This document shows, in pieces, positions 1 to 9,728 of a stretch of DNA of 64,000 nucleotides. This stretch comes from CAYREX01 sp964423505 (GTDB lineage: Bacteria; Fermentibacterota; Fermentibacteria; Fermentibacterales; JCC-6), in NCBI GenBank assembly GCA_964423505.1, contig CAYREX010000006.1:62001-126000 (forward strand), given 5' to 3'. The notes below the pieces were generated by a model, which had not been told where the DNA came from, did not search any database, and was given only the letters and a program-made list of their open reading frames with translations. The position numbers and the translations under genes are program-made. Within the stretch, counting starts at the first letter, position 1, and each line of letters begins with the position of its first letter.

Positions 1-1
1 C

Positions 2-1231
2 GGTCCGCTCCAGGCCGTCTTCGACAGGAGCGTCTTCACTGACGAAGAGCTGGCCGGGCTGACCACAGGGGCCTGCGTGAGCGTGACCGGCCGCCTCACC
101 CCCTCCCCCGGCGGCGAGCAGGAGCTGGAGCTCCGGTCGGATTCGCTTGAGGTGCTAGGTCCGGCGCCGGACGACTACCCGCTCCAGAAGAAGCGGCACT
201 CGCTGCAGTTCCTCAGGAGGATGCCGCACCTGAGGCCGAGGACCAACACGGTGGGCGCCGCCCTCAGGATGAGCCACCACCTGAGCATGGCCATCCACCG
301 CTTCTTCGACTCGGAGGGCTTCTACTACGTCCACGCTCCGGTAATCACCTCCAGCGACGCCGAGGGCGCCGGAGAGGCGTTCACCGTAACAACCCTCGAG
401 GACGGCCCGGGCGAGGAGGGCTGGGAGGGCGACTACTTCGGCCGGAGGGCCTACCTCACCGTCAGCGCGCAGCTGGAGGCTGAGCCGCTGGCACTGGCGC
501 TGGGCAAGGTCTACACCTTCGGCCCCACCTTCCGCGCCGACCCGTCTGACACGAGGCTACATTCCGCCGAGTTCTGGATGGTGGAGCCGGAGATGGCCTT
601 CCACGACCTGGAGGACTGCATGGGCCTCGCCGAGCGGATGCTCGCGTCCGTGGCATCTGCGGTTCGCGAGAGGTGCCCCTCGGAGCTGGCCTTCTTCCGC
701 CGCTTCTACGCCGAGGACCTGGACGACAGGCTCGCGATGCTGGAGCGGGGCGGTTTCCGGCGCATCAGCTACGAGAGCGTCCTCGGCCTCCTCGCCGGTG
801 AGGAGGAGCGCTTCGAGAGCGTCCCCTCGTGGGGGGACGACCTGATGACCGAGCACGAGCGCTACCTGACGGAGGAGCGCTTCGGCGGGCCGGTCTTCGT
901 CACCGACTTCCCCACGACGCTGAAGCCCTTCTACATGAGGCTCGGCGACGACGGCCGCACCGTGGCCGGCGCCGACCTCCTGCTCCCCTGCGTAGGCGAG
1001 GCCGTCGGTGCCAGCCAGAGGGAGGAGAGGCTGGGGCTGCTCGAAGAGCGGGCCCGGCAGAGGGGTGTTGACGTATCCAGGTACGAATGGTACTTCGACC
1101 TCAGGAGGTGGGGCTCCGCCCCTCACTCGGGCTTCGGCCTCGGCTTCGAGAGGCTGCTCCTCTTCCTGAGCGGCATGGAGAACATAAGGGACGTGGTCCC
1201 CTTCCCGAGGACGAAGGGTCACCTCTACTGA
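2..1231 (+). CDS. asnS: Asparagine--tRNA ligase, 5' end cut by window edge
   Basis: Class II aminoacyl-tRNA synthetase that charges tRNA-Asn. The reading frame is open from position 2, so the true start lies before the window. The GTG at 77 is internal, because the residues before it (ending TTGACVSVTGR) continue the N-terminal OB fold. About 409 residues are visible; E. coli AsnRS has 466. Motif 2 is FGPTFRADPSDTRLHSAEFW, the AsnRS signature, and motif 3 is GFGLGFERLLLFLSGMENIRD. The C-terminus FPRTKGHLY resembles the usual FPR ending. No asparaginase-like or AspRS GAD insertion is seen. The next gene on the same strand starts 85 bp downstream. Confidence 0.95.
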   Translation, partial: GPLQAVFDRSVFTDEELAGLTTGACVSVTGRLTPSPGGEQELELRSDSLEVLGPAPDDYPLQKKRHSLQFLRRMPHLRPRTNTVGAALRMSHHLSMAIHRFFDSEGFYYVHAPVITSSDAEGAGEAFTVTTLEDGPGEEGWEGDYFGRRAYLTVSAQLEAEPLALALGKVYTFGPTFRADPSDTRLHSAEFWMVEPEMAFHDLEDCMGLAERMLASVASAVRERCPSELAFFRRFYAEDLDDRLAMLERGGFRRISYESVLGLLAGEEERFESVPSWGDDLMTEHERYLTEERFGGPVFVTDFPTTLKPFYMRLGDDGRTVAGADLLLPCVGEAVGASQREERLGLLEERARQRGVDVSRYEWYFDLRRWGSAPHSGFGLGFERLLLFLSGMENIRDVVPFPRTKGHLY

Positions 1232-1316
1232 CGCAACGATGACTGCATGAAAGCATGAGAGAGAGCAGGGATAACGCAACAGGGGCCCGGCAGGGCCCGG
1301 CGGACGGAGGAGTCTG

Positions 1317-4300
1317 ATGGAGCGGAGTATGATAACCATCGACGGCAACGAGGCCGCCGCGAGGATAGGCCACAGGCTGAGCGAGGTGGTGGCCATATAT
1401 CCCATCACCCCCTCGAGCCCGATGGGGGAGCACGCCGACGCCTGGTCCTCGCAGGGCAGGACCAACATCTGGGGCACGGTCCCCCTCGTTCAGGAGATGC
1501 AGAGCGAGGGCGGCGCCGCCGCAGCGGTCCACGGCGCCCTCCAGACCGGAGGCCTGACCACGACCTTCACCGCCTCGCAGGGCCTCCTGCTCATGATACC
1601 CTCGATGTACAAGATAGCCGCCGAGCTGACGCCGGCGGTCTTCCACGTCTCCGCCAGGAGCCTCGCCTGCCAGGCCCTCTCCATCTTCGGCGACCACAGC
1701 GACGTGATGGCTGTCAGGCAGACCGGGTTCGGCCTGCTGGGCAGCGCCTCCATCCAGGAGGTAATGGACCTGGCGGTGATAGCTCACGCATCCGCGCTGA
1801 GGTCGCGCATCCCGTTCGTGCACTTCTTCGACGGCTTCCGCAGCAGCCACGAGATACAGAAGATAGAGCAGGTCTCCGACGAGACCCTCAGGGCCATGAT
1901 CGATGACGAGCTCGTCCTCGCGGTCAGGTCCAGGGCGCTGGACCCGAACCACCCGGTGGTCAGGGGCACCAGCCAGAACCCGGACGTCTACTTCCAGGGC
2001 AGGGAGACGGTGAACCCCTACTACATGGCCGCCCCGGGCATCGTCCAGGACGCCATGGACAGGTTCGCCGAGCTCACCGGCCGCAGCTACCACCTCTTCG
2101 ACTACGTGGGGCACGCGGAGCCGGAGACCGTGGTCGTACAGATGACCTCCGGATGCGAGACCGCTCACGAGACCGTGGAGTACCTGAACGACCAGGGCGC
2201 CGCCACCGGCCTCGTCAAGGTGCGGCTCTACAGGCCCTGGGACGGCAAGGCCTTCATGGAGGCCCTCCCGGAGAGCGTCCGGAACATCGCCGTCCTGGAC
2301 AGGACGAAGGAGCCGGGCGGCCCCGGCGAGCCGCTCTACCTGGACGTGGCCACCACGCTCAGGGAGAACGGCCGGGACGACGTCAGGCTGGTGGGCGGCC
2401 GCTACGGCCTCTCCAGCAAGGAGTTCAACCCGGCGATGGTCAAGGCCGTCATCGACAACGCCGCCTCGGAGGAGCCGAAGAACCACTTCACCGTCGGCAT
2501 CGAGGACGACGTCACCCACACCTCCCTGGAGGTGGGCGACCTCTGCCTCCGCTCACCGGGCACCATCCAGTGCGTCTTCTTCGGCCTGGGCTCCGACGGA
2601 ACGGTGGGCGCCAACAAGAACAGCATCAAGATAATCGGCGAGGAGACCGACAACTACGCCCAGGGCTACTTCGTGTACGACTCCAAGAAGGCGGGCGCCA
2701 GGACCGTCAGCCACCTGAGGTTCGGCCCGGAGCCCATCAAGCAGACCTGCCTGGTCTCCAGCGCCGACTTCGTGGCCTGCCACCAGGACATCTTCCTGGA
2801 GAAGTACGACATCCTGGGCTACGCCGCCGAGGGCGCCACCTTCCTCCTGAACAGCCCGTTCGAGAAGGACGAGGTATGGGACCATCTGCCCAGGCAGGTA
2901 CAGGAGCAGATGATAGAGAAGAAGCTCCGCTTCTACGTCATCGACGCCTACAAGGTGGCCCGCGAGACCGACATGGGCGTCCGCATCAACACCATCATGC
3001 AGACCTGCTTCTTCGCCATCTCCGGCGTGCTCCCGCGCGACGAGGCCATCGGGAAGATCAAGGAGGCCATCCGCAAGAGCTACAGCAAGTACGGCGAGGA
3101 AGTGGTGGAGAAGAACTTCGCCGCGGTCGACGCCTCCCTGGACAACCTCTTCGAGGTGGACTACCCCTCCGAGGTGACCAGCTCCATCGAGATGCCGACG
3201 ACGGTACCGGAGGAGGCCCCCGAGTTCGTGCAGAGGGTCACCGCCAAGATAATCTCCATGCACGGCGACGACGTACCGGTCTCCGCGATGCCCGCGGACG
3301 GCACCTGGCCGCTGGGCACCACCAGGTGGGAGAAGCGGAACGTCGCGCAGTTCATACCGGTGTGGAAGCCGGATGCCTGCATCCAGTGCGGCATCTGCAG
3401 CCTTGTCTGCCCCCACGGCACCATAAGGATGAAGGTCTACGACCCGTCGCTCCTCGAGGGCGCCCCTGAGACCTTCAAGCACACCGACGCCAAGGGCCGG
3501 GAGTTCGAGGGCATGGCCTTCACCGTGCAGGTCGCCCCGGAGGACTGCACCGGCTGCGGCACCTGCGTCCACGCCTGCCCGGCCAGGGCCAAGGAAGCCA
3601 TCAGCATGAGCTACCAGCTCCCACTCAGGGAGCCGGAGAGCGAGAACTTCGAGTTCTTCCTCGGCCTGCCCGACTACGACAGGCGCGAGCTCAAGACCGG
3701 GACGGTCAAGGGCTCCCAGCTCCTCAGGCCGCTCTTCGAGTTCTCCGGCGCCTGCGCCGGCTGCGGCGAGACCCCCTACGTGAAGCTGATGACCCAGCTC
3801 TTCGGCGACCGGGCGGTCATCGCCAACGCGACCGGTTGCAGCTCCATATACGGCGGCAACCTGCCCACCACCCCCTACGCGCCGGACGACCGGGGCAGGG
3901 GCCCCGCCTGGAACAACAGCCTCTTCGAGGACGCGGCGGAGTTCGGCTACGGCTTCCGGCTCACCGCCGACAAGCATACCGGGATAGCCAGGGAGCTGCT
4001 CCGGGAGATGGAGGACGAAGTCGGCGCCGACCTGGCCCGTGAGCTCCTGGAGGCCGACCAGTCCACCGAGACCGGCATCGCGGAGCAGAGGGCCAGGGTC
4101 GACCGGCTGCGCCTGGCGCTCGAGGGAATCGACACCCCGGAGGCCAGGCAGCTCGAGAGCGTGGCCGACTACCTGGTGCACCGGAGCGTCTGGATATTCG
4201 GCGGCGACGGCTGGGCCTACGACATAGGCTACGGCGGCCTCGACCACGTGCTGGCCCAGGGCAGGGACGTGAACGTCCTCGTCCTGGACACCGGGGTCTA

Positions 4301-4841
4301 CTCGAACACCGGCGGCCAGTGCTCCAAGGCAACCCCGCTGGCGGCGGTGGCGAAGTTCGCCGACGCCGGGAAGCCCCAGCCGAAGAAGGACCTGGGCATG
4401 CTCTGCATGACCTACGGCAACATCTACGTGGCCCAGATAGCCCTGGGCGCCAACATGGCCCAGGCGGTCAAGGCCTTCATCGAGGCGGAGAGCTACCCGG
4501 GCGCCAGCATCATAATCGCCTACACCCACTGCATCGCCCACGGCATCGACATGACCACCGGCCTGGACGAGCAGAAGAACGCCGTGAAGAGCGGCCTCTG
4601 GCCCCTCTACAGGTTCGACCCGAGGCGCATCGGCACCGGCGAGCCGCCGCTGCAGCTCGACAGCAAGGCTCCCTCCATGAAGCTCCGGGACTTCGCCTAC
4701 AACGAGGCCAGGTTCCGCAGCCTGACCAAGAGCAAGCCGGAGCACGCCGAGAAGCTCATGGAGAAAGCGCAGGAGGAGGTCGACCGCCGCTGGAGCGTCT
4801 ACCGCAAGATGGCGGAGATGACCTGGATGCCGGAGGAGTAG
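1317..4841 (+). CDS. nifJ: Pyruvate:ferredoxin (flavodoxin) oxidoreductase, single-chain NifJ type
   Basis: Cytoplasmic enzyme that decarboxylates pyruvate to acetyl-CoA and CO2 and reduces ferredoxin. At 1174 residues it matches the usual single-chain PFOR. It opens with MITIDGN and YPITPSS; Thr31 and Glu64 fall at the catalytic positions known in the Desulfovibrio africanus enzyme. Two ferredoxin-type [4Fe-4S] motifs lie near residues 684 (CIQCGICSLVC) and 743 (CTGCGTCVHAC). The thiamine-diphosphate domain starts near 812 with CAGCGETPYVK and contains GDGWAYDIGYGG. The start at 1317 follows GGAGGAG; an internal ATG at 1329 (MITIDGN) is the alternative. It fits an anaerobic metabolism and would feed the Rnf complex at 39-44 kb. 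Confidence 0.97.
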   Translation: MERSMITIDGNEAAARIGHRLSEVVAIYPITPSSPMGEHADAWSSQGRTNIWGTVPLVQEMQSEGGAAAAVHGALQTGGLTTTFTASQGLLLMIPSMYKIAAELTPAVFHVSARSLACQALSIFGDHSDVMAVRQTGFGLLGSASIQEVMDLAVIAHASALRSRIPFVHFFDGFRSSHEIQKIEQVSDETLRAMIDDELVLAVRSRALDPNHPVVRGTSQNPDVYFQGRETVNPYYMAAPGIVQDAMDRFAELTGRSYHLFDYVGHAEPETVVVQMTSGCETAHETVEYLNDQGAATGLVKVRLYRPWDGKAFMEALPESVRNIAVLDRTKEPGGPGEPLYLDVATTLRENGRDDVRLVGGRYGLSSKEFNPAMVKAVIDNAASEEPKNHFTVGIEDDVTHTSLEVGDLCLRSPGTIQCVFFGLGSDGTVGANKNSIKIIGEETDNYAQGYFVYDSKKAGARTVSHLRFGPEPIKQTCLVSSADFVACHQDIFLEKYDILGYAAEGATFLLNSPFEKDEVWDHLPRQVQEQMIEKKLRFYVIDAYKVARETDMGVRINTIMQTCFFAISGVLPRDEAIGKIKEAIRKSYSKYGEEVVEKNFAAVDASLDNLFEVDYPSEVTSSIEMPTTVPEEAPEFVQRVTAKIISMHGDDVPVSAMPADGTWPLGTTRWEKRNVAQFIPVWKPDACIQCGICSLVCPHGTIRMKVYDPSLLEGAPETFKHTDAKGREFEGMAFTVQVAPEDCTGCGTCVHACPARAKEAISMSYQLPLREPESENFEFFLGLPDYDRRELKTGTVKGSQLLRPLFEFSGACAGCGETPYVKLMTQLFGDRAVIANATGCSSIYGGNLPTTPYAPDDRGRGPAWNNSLFEDAAEFGYGFRLTADKHTGIARELLREMEDEVGADLARELLEADQSTETGIAEQRARVDRLRLALEGIDTPEARQLESVADYLVHRSVWIFGGDGWAYDIGYGGLDHVLAQGRDVNVLVLDTGVYSNTGGQCSKATPLAAVAKFADAGKPQPKKDLGMLCMTYGNIYVAQIALGANMAQAVKAFIEAESYPGASIIIAYTHCIAHGIDMTTGLDEQKNAVKSGLWPLYRFDPRRIGTGEPPLQLDSKAPSMKLRDFAYNEARFRSLTKSKPEHAEKLMEKAQEEVDRRWSVYRKMAEMTWMPEE

Positions 4842-4855
4842 CGTAGCGGTCCCGA

Positions 4856-6316
4856 GTGAGCTACGACATCATCCTGCGCCCGGACGGGGACCATCCGGGC
4901 GCAGCGGAGCAGGGACCCCTCCGCGAGGCAATCGCGGCCGCTCTCGGCTGCGGCCCCGCCGGACAGCTCGCCTGGCGGGAGGGGGAGGAGCACGTCTCCT
5001 TCGACCTGCTGCGCTCCGGGCCCGGCGGCGATGCCCCGCCCGACAGGGCGCCGGGCACGCCGGTGAGCCGCATCGAATGCCACGTCTCCGCCAAGGGTAG
5101 ATGGGTTCTCCAGAGGACCCGTCGGGTAGCCGCGCGGGCGGTGCTGGCCGCCGCCGAGGCCTCCGGCTGGAGCGCCTTCGACCCGCAGCTCGAGGAGCCC
5201 TTCGACACGGCCCACCACCGCTGGCCAGCGGAGCTCCTCCCCCCCGCCTCTCGCATCGACTCCGTCAGCGTCTCGCCGGACGGCTCCCGCATCGCCTTCG
5301 CCACCGGCGGCCTGGAGGTCTGGAGCAGGGAGACCGGTCTTCCCGAATGGCGCCTCGACGCGGGCCACGAGGTCCGGGAGGCGGTCTGGCTGGACTGCGA
5401 CACCCTTGCGCTGCAGCGCAGGCTGGACGGCAGGGAAGTGGTACAGCGCTGCCCGGCGGGAGAGGAGCCCGGCGCATCCTACCGGCCGAGGGACCTGGTC
5501 CGCCGGATGGAGCCGGCGGGAGGCGGCCGGCTCTACCTGAGCAGCGGCGAGCTGCTGGACCTCGATGGCCCGGAGGTGCTCGGCGGGGTCGAGAGCATGG
5601 CGGGGCCGATGGCCTACTCCCCCGGGAGCGGCCTCCTGGCCCTATGGCAGGGACTCTGGGACACCGGGAGCGGCAGGCGGCTGCTCGGCTTCGCCGAGAG
5701 CGACCCGGGGCTTCGCATAAGGGCTCTGGCCCTCTCCCCGGATGGTGGCCTGCTCGCGGCGGGCGGCAGCGACGGGCGAATCGTCCTTCGGGACACCACC
5801 ACCCTGGAGAAGGCGGGAGAGATAGGGAGGTGCGGGCGAGTCTCCGACCTCCGCTTCTCCCCGGACGGCAGCCTCCTGGCGGCGGCCGCCGACTCCCCTA
5901 ACGTGCGACTCTGGTCGCCGTCCACCTGCAGGGTGGTGCGGACCCTCGGGGCACCGGGCGACTTCGTCGTATGGGACTCCAACTCCGGCAGGCGCCTGCC
6001 CGGCGAAGAGCCGGACGGCAGGCAGACCCTCCGCCTCCTCTTCCCGGGCGGCGGGAGGCTGGTCAGCACCCACCTCGACGGCCGCTGCCGCTTCTGGGAC
6101 TTCGAGGCCGGAGAGCTTCTGGGCACGCTCGGCTTCCTGCCCGGCGGGGAGTGGCTGGTGACCGCCCCCGGCGCCTTCGACCACTCGGAGGGCTTCCGCG
6201 CGCTGCGCTGGACGCTGACCACCGACAGCCGCTTCTCCGCCGAGTGCCTAACCCTCGAGGGACTGGAGGGCAGCCGGGTCCGGGGGCTTCTCGGAAGGCT
6301 CCTTCCGGCAGGCTGA
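4856..6316 (+). CDS. WD40-like repeat protein
   Basis: A 486-residue protein of unknown role. The first ~125 residues form a separate domain (begins MSYDIILRPDG) that I do not recognise. The rest carries beta-propeller style repeats, with clear blades such as LSPDGGLLAAGGSDGRIVLRD and FSPDGSLLAAAADSPNVRLW and a last blade ending GGEWLVTAPGAFDHSEGFRALRW, a pattern common at the end of bacterial WD40 proteins. No signal peptide is visible, so it is probably cytoplasmic. It starts at GTG 4856, 15 bp after the PFOR stop, with GGAGGAG inside the preceding gene's 3' end. It may be cotranscribed with nifJ. The partner or ligand cannot be told from sequence. Confidence 0.75.
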   Translation: MSYDIILRPDGDHPGAAEQGPLREAIAAALGCGPAGQLAWREGEEHVSFDLLRSGPGGDAPPDRAPGTPVSRIECHVSAKGRWVLQRTRRVAARAVLAAAEASGWSAFDPQLEEPFDTAHHRWPAELLPPASRIDSVSVSPDGSRIAFATGGLEVWSRETGLPEWRLDAGHEVREAVWLDCDTLALQRRLDGREVVQRCPAGEEPGASYRPRDLVRRMEPAGGGRLYLSSGELLDLDGPEVLGGVESMAGPMAYSPGSGLLALWQGLWDTGSGRRLLGFAESDPGLRIRALALSPDGGLLAAGGSDGRIVLRDTTTLEKAGEIGRCGRVSDLRFSPDGSLLAAAADSPNVRLWSPSTCRVVRTLGAPGDFVVWDSNSGRRLPGEEPDGRQTLRLLFPGGGRLVSTHLDGRCRFWDFEAGELLGTLGFLPGGEWLVTAPGAFDHSEGFRALRWTLTTDSRFSAECLTLEGLEGSRVRGLLGRLLPAG

Positions 6317-6338
6317 CCCTCCTCGGGCCGACCGGCCG

Positions 6339-8798
6339 CTAAACCTCCGAAGCTTCAGGCAGGCTCAGAAGCAGGGAATCATAGTCGGCGGCGCTCATCA
6401 CGGCGGAGGCCACTTCCCTCCTGTGCAGCATCCCGGCGACGGCCGCCAGCCTGCCCAGGTGCTCCTCCGGCGTCTCGCCCCGGGTCCCGAGCAGAAGGAG
6501 CAGCATCCCTGCCCTTCTCCCGTTCACGTCGAAGCCGCTCTCCGCCGTCCCGAGCAGCGCCATCGGCGCCGGTGGCAAGGCCTCGTGGGTATGCACTAGC
6601 ACCGTCTCCCCGGAGAGCCAGAGCGGAGACTCCCGGAGCTGCCGCAGGCACTCCTCCTCCAGCGCCACGTCGTGGCCGTAACCCTGACGGACGAGGGAGC
6701 GCAGCGCTTCCCCGCCTCCGGTCTCCGGCATGCCCAGGCAGACTCGCCCCGGGGGGAACACCTCCCGGAAGCTCCCGCGGGCGCCGGGCCCGGCCGCGGC
6801 CCTCTCCCACTTCATCTCCGGCGGGTGCAGCACTATCAGCTGCGGCCCCCGGAGCCTCCTTGCGAGGCTGGAGACCAGCCTCTCCTGGGAGGGCTGCCAG
6901 GCCAGCCTGCCGGTCCTCGCGGCCATGACCACCAGCAGGTCGCCCACCCCGTACAGGGAGACCAGGCCGTCCGCCGCACCGTGCCAGTCGTCCAGGTGGG
7001 CGCTCCCGGCCTCCGCTGCCAGCTCTCCCCCCCTGCCCGCCAGCTTCCGCCTCATGGATGCGACGGTCGCCTCCTCGCCGACGATCATGAGGTCCGCTCC
7101 GGTCTGCAGCGCCAGCCTGCAGGCGGCCTCCCAGGCCTGCGGGAAGCCGGGCTGCTTCTCCATCAGAGGGGGTACGGCCACCAGTATCCTTTCGATGGTA
7201 TTGACCCGCCCCAGGTTCATCACCCGGAGCACCATCTGCTCACCGGCGTCGGCCACCAGCATCGGCAGATGGACCGGGTCCCTCTCCGTGGCGTAGTCCT
7301 CGTCCAGCACGATGGTGGATATGCGCGAGTCCCTGGCCGCCGCTGTCAGCCCCTCCAGCGCGGTGCCCGCCAGTCGCGTGACCGGCCTGACCCCGACGTC
7401 CGCCTCGACCGCCATCACCACCGCCTCGAGGAGCATACGCTCGGCCTCCGCGAGCATCTGCTCGCTCTCCTCCGAATCGCCGACTATCATCGTCGGGTAG
7501 AGGTCCTGGCCGGCTTCCGGGTCCCGGATGAACATGGCCAGCGACATCAGGGGCTCTATCTGCTCCCGGGAGCTGACCGGTATCATCACCCGCTCTGGCG
7601 CCCCGGAGCTGGAGAGCGGCTTCGTGCCGGCCTCCAGCGCCAGCGCCCTGCCGTACCGCTCGGTGATGACCGGCCCCGCTGCGCAGGTCGCCAGTATCAT
7701 CAGTATCGTCCCGTTCAGGACGCTCTCCCCGAAGATGCCCAGGTTCACGCCGACCACCACCGCGGCCAGCGTGGCCGCCGTCTGGTTCACGCTGAGGCCG
7801 AAGAGAAGCCCGGTCTCGCTCCGCCCGAAACCCAGCAGCCTCCCCGCAAGCCTCGCGGCCAGGTACTTGGAGACGTAGGCGCCGGCGACCATGAACGCCA
7901 GCAGCACCCACACCCTCCCGGAGCCGAACAGGGTGGAGACGTCCACCATCAGCCCCACCGACACGAGGAAGAGCGGTATGAAGAAGGACTCCCCCACGAA
8001 CCCGAGCCTTATCATTAGCCTGCTCCTCTCCGGGATGAGGAGGTTCAGGGCCAGCCCGGCCAGGAAGGCCCCGATTATCGGCTCCAGGCCGGCCAGGGGC
8101 GCCAGGGCGGCGAAGGAGTAGGCTATCACGATGACGAAGAGGAAGCCGGGCACCGACTCGTAGGAGAAGCGCCTGAAGAACCACCTCCCGAGAGCGGGTA
8201 TGGTGAGGAAGGCCACCGCCACGTAGACGGCGAGCAGGACCCACATCCTCACCCAGAAGCCGGCGGAGAGATCCCCGCCGGCCGACTCGGCCACCACGGC
8301 CAGCACCAGCAGGGCCAGGGTGTCAGTCAGCACCGTCCCCCCCACCGCGGTGGTCACGGACCTCGCCTTCACCAGACCGAGCTTCTGGACGACGGGATAG
8401 GGCAGCAGCGTATGCGAGGCGAACATGCTCGCCAGGAGAAGGGCGGCCGCCCAGTCCATCCCGAGCAGCAGGAGCGCTCCCGAGACACCGACGACCATGG
8501 GCAGGAGGAATGTCACCCCCCCGAACACCAGGCTGTTCCGCTTCTCCCGTCGGAAGCGATGCATGTCTATCTCGAGCCCCGCCAGGAACATCAGGTAGAG
8601 CAGCCCCACCTGCCCGAAAGGCTGTACGAAGCTGTCGCTGTGTATCAGGCCGGTGGCGTGCGGGCCGAGGACGATACCGGCGATGATGAGCCCCACTATC
8701 TCCGGGAGACGCAGCCTCCGGAAGAGGATCGGCACCAGCAACACCGCGGAGAGCGCCACCGCGAACGTGAAGACGGGGTCATGGATATCCAGGTGCAT
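6339..8798 (-). CDS. CPA2-family cation/proton antiporter with C-terminal universal stress-like domains
   Basis: An 819-residue inner-membrane protein. Residues ~1-400 form a Kef/NhaS-type transporter: the start MHLDIHDPVFTFAVALSAVLL is followed by PEIVGLIIAGIVLGPH and FLAGLEIDMHRFRRE, which are typical CPA2 elements, and by about 12 hydrophobic segments. Residues ~420-819 are soluble and resemble tandem universal stress protein (UspA) folds, for example VMIPVSSREQIEPLMSLAMF and NTIERILVAVPPL. The frame stays open upstream to 9743, but the ATG at 8798 preceded by GGAAGGTGAGAGG and beginning with the first membrane segment is the convincing start. Na+ or K+ specificity cannot be read. It converges with the WD40 gene, leaving 22 bp between. 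Confidence 0.88.
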   Translation of the reverse strand: MHLDIHDPVFTFAVALSAVLLVPILFRRLRLPEIVGLIIAGIVLGPHATGLIHSDSFVQPFGQVGLLYLMFLAGLEIDMHRFRREKRNSLVFGGVTFLLPMVVGVSGALLLLGMDWAAALLLASMFASHTLLPYPVVQKLGLVKARSVTTAVGGTVLTDTLALLVLAVVAESAGGDLSAGFWVRMWVLLAVYVAVAFLTIPALGRWFFRRFSYESVPGFLFVIVIAYSFAALAPLAGLEPIIGAFLAGLALNLLIPERSRLMIRLGFVGESFFIPLFLVSVGLMVDVSTLFGSGRVWVLLAFMVAGAYVSKYLAARLAGRLLGFGRSETGLLFGLSVNQTAATLAAVVVGVNLGIFGESVLNGTILMILATCAAGPVITERYGRALALEAGTKPLSSSGAPERVMIPVSSREQIEPLMSLAMFIRDPEAGQDLYPTMIVGDSEESEQMLAEAERMLLEAVVMAVEADVGVRPVTRLAGTALEGLTAAARDSRISTIVLDEDYATERDPVHLPMLVADAGEQMVLRVMNLGRVNTIERILVAVPPLMEKQPGFPQAWEAACRLALQTGADLMIVGEEATVASMRRKLAGRGGELAAEAGSAHLDDWHGAADGLVSLYGVGDLLVVMAARTGRLAWQPSQERLVSSLARRLRGPQLIVLHPPEMKWERAAAGPGARGSFREVFPPGRVCLGMPETGGGEALRSLVRQGYGHDVALEEECLRQLRESPLWLSGETVLVHTHEALPPAPMALLGTAESGFDVNGRRAGMLLLLLGTRGETPEEHLGRLAAVAGMLHRREVASAVMSAADYDSLLLSLPEASEV

Positions 8799-9086
8799 CC
8801 TCTCACCTTCCACCGCCCGGGATGACAGAAGATAGCCCGCACGGCAACCGGGGCCCAATCCACCGGCAGGCCCGCGCCACGGAGTGCGGGTATCCCATCC
8901 CGCACGCAGCCGTGCAGCTGCCCACATCCTCCCGACGGGACTGCAGGCGTGAGCAGAGCCGGTACCCCTCGCAGCGCGAGGCTCGCTCGAGGGCTTCTCC
9001 CTCGGACAGGCTTGCCAGGATGGGCGATGACCCTGTAAGCTACGAGCGGAACGTGAAGTCGATGCGCACTGCAGGGAACGGATCGG

Positions 9087-9728
9087 ATGACATCGCTCGA
9101 GAAGGCGAAGCACATCCTGAGGAGCAGCTACATCTCCTTCCTGAGAGCAACCGGGCTGCGCATGCAGGTGAGACCGGTCGAGGTCTCGGGACTGCCGCAG
9201 ATCAGGGAGCACTGCTCGAAGCAGGGGATCCAGATCGCTCCCGAGGAGGTACAGCTCTGCCTCGGCGTACTCGGCGGCAGGAGGCTCCTGGTCTTCGGGC
9301 TCGGACGGGACAGCCGGTTCTGGCGCGCCTGCAATGGACCGGATACCCTCTTCCTGGAGGACTCTCCGAGATGGACCATGCGGGTTCTCTCCAGGAATCC
9401 CTGCCTCGAGGTCGTGAACGTCGAGTACGGAACCTCCATGCACGATGCGGAAGAGATGCTCGAGCTGGAAGACGAGCTGATGCGGGGCATTCCAGAAGGG
9501 CTGAAGCACTCGGAGTGGGACGCAGCTCTCGTCGACGGCCCCAAGGGGTTCGGAGACGGCCCCGGCAGGATGAAGAGCATCTTCTGGGCATCCAGGCTCG
9601 TGGTCCCCGGTGGCCATGTGCTGGTCCACGACTGCGACAGGTGGGTGGAGAGGACCTACGCGGACAGGTACCTGGGCGGGGACAACCTCATCTCCGAGGT
9701 CGGCAGGATGAGACTCTACAAGCTCTAA
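9087..9728 (+). CDS. DUF579/GXM-like methyltransferase (putative glucuronate 4-O-methyltransferase family)
   Basis: A 213-residue protein that resembles the plant DUF579 (IRX15/GXM) family. Matching elements are LLVFGLGRDSRFW, TLFLEDSPRW, WDAALVDGPKGFGDGPGRM and VFVHD-like VLVHDCDRWVERTYADRYL. In plants, GXM members methylate glucuronic acid side chains of xylan; a bacterial version could modify a uronic acid in a surface polysaccharide, which is inference. No signal peptide or membrane segment is evident. The start at ATG 9087 has only a weak ribosome site (GGAACGGATCGG). The gene stands alone, with about 290 bp upstream and 260 bp downstream free of recognisable genes. Confidence 0.7.
   Translation: MTSLEKAKHILRSSYISFLRATGLRMQVRPVEVSGLPQIREHCSKQGIQIAPEEVQLCLGVLGGRRLLVFGLGRDSRFWRACNGPDTLFLEDSPRWTMRVLSRNPCLEVVNVEYGTSMHDAEEMLELEDELMRGIPEGLKHSEWDAALVDGPKGFGDGPGRMKSIFWASRLVVPGGHVLVHDCDRWVERTYADRYLGGDNLISEVGRMRLYKL

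Noticed and set aside
2553..4745. 730-codon minus-strand open frame opposite nifJ
   Set aside because: Compositionally biased Gly/Ala/Val/Leu-rich shadow of a certain gene in very GC-rich DNA; no domain or start signal. The same holds for long frames opposite murC, murD, mraY, murF, selB and the Wzc gene.
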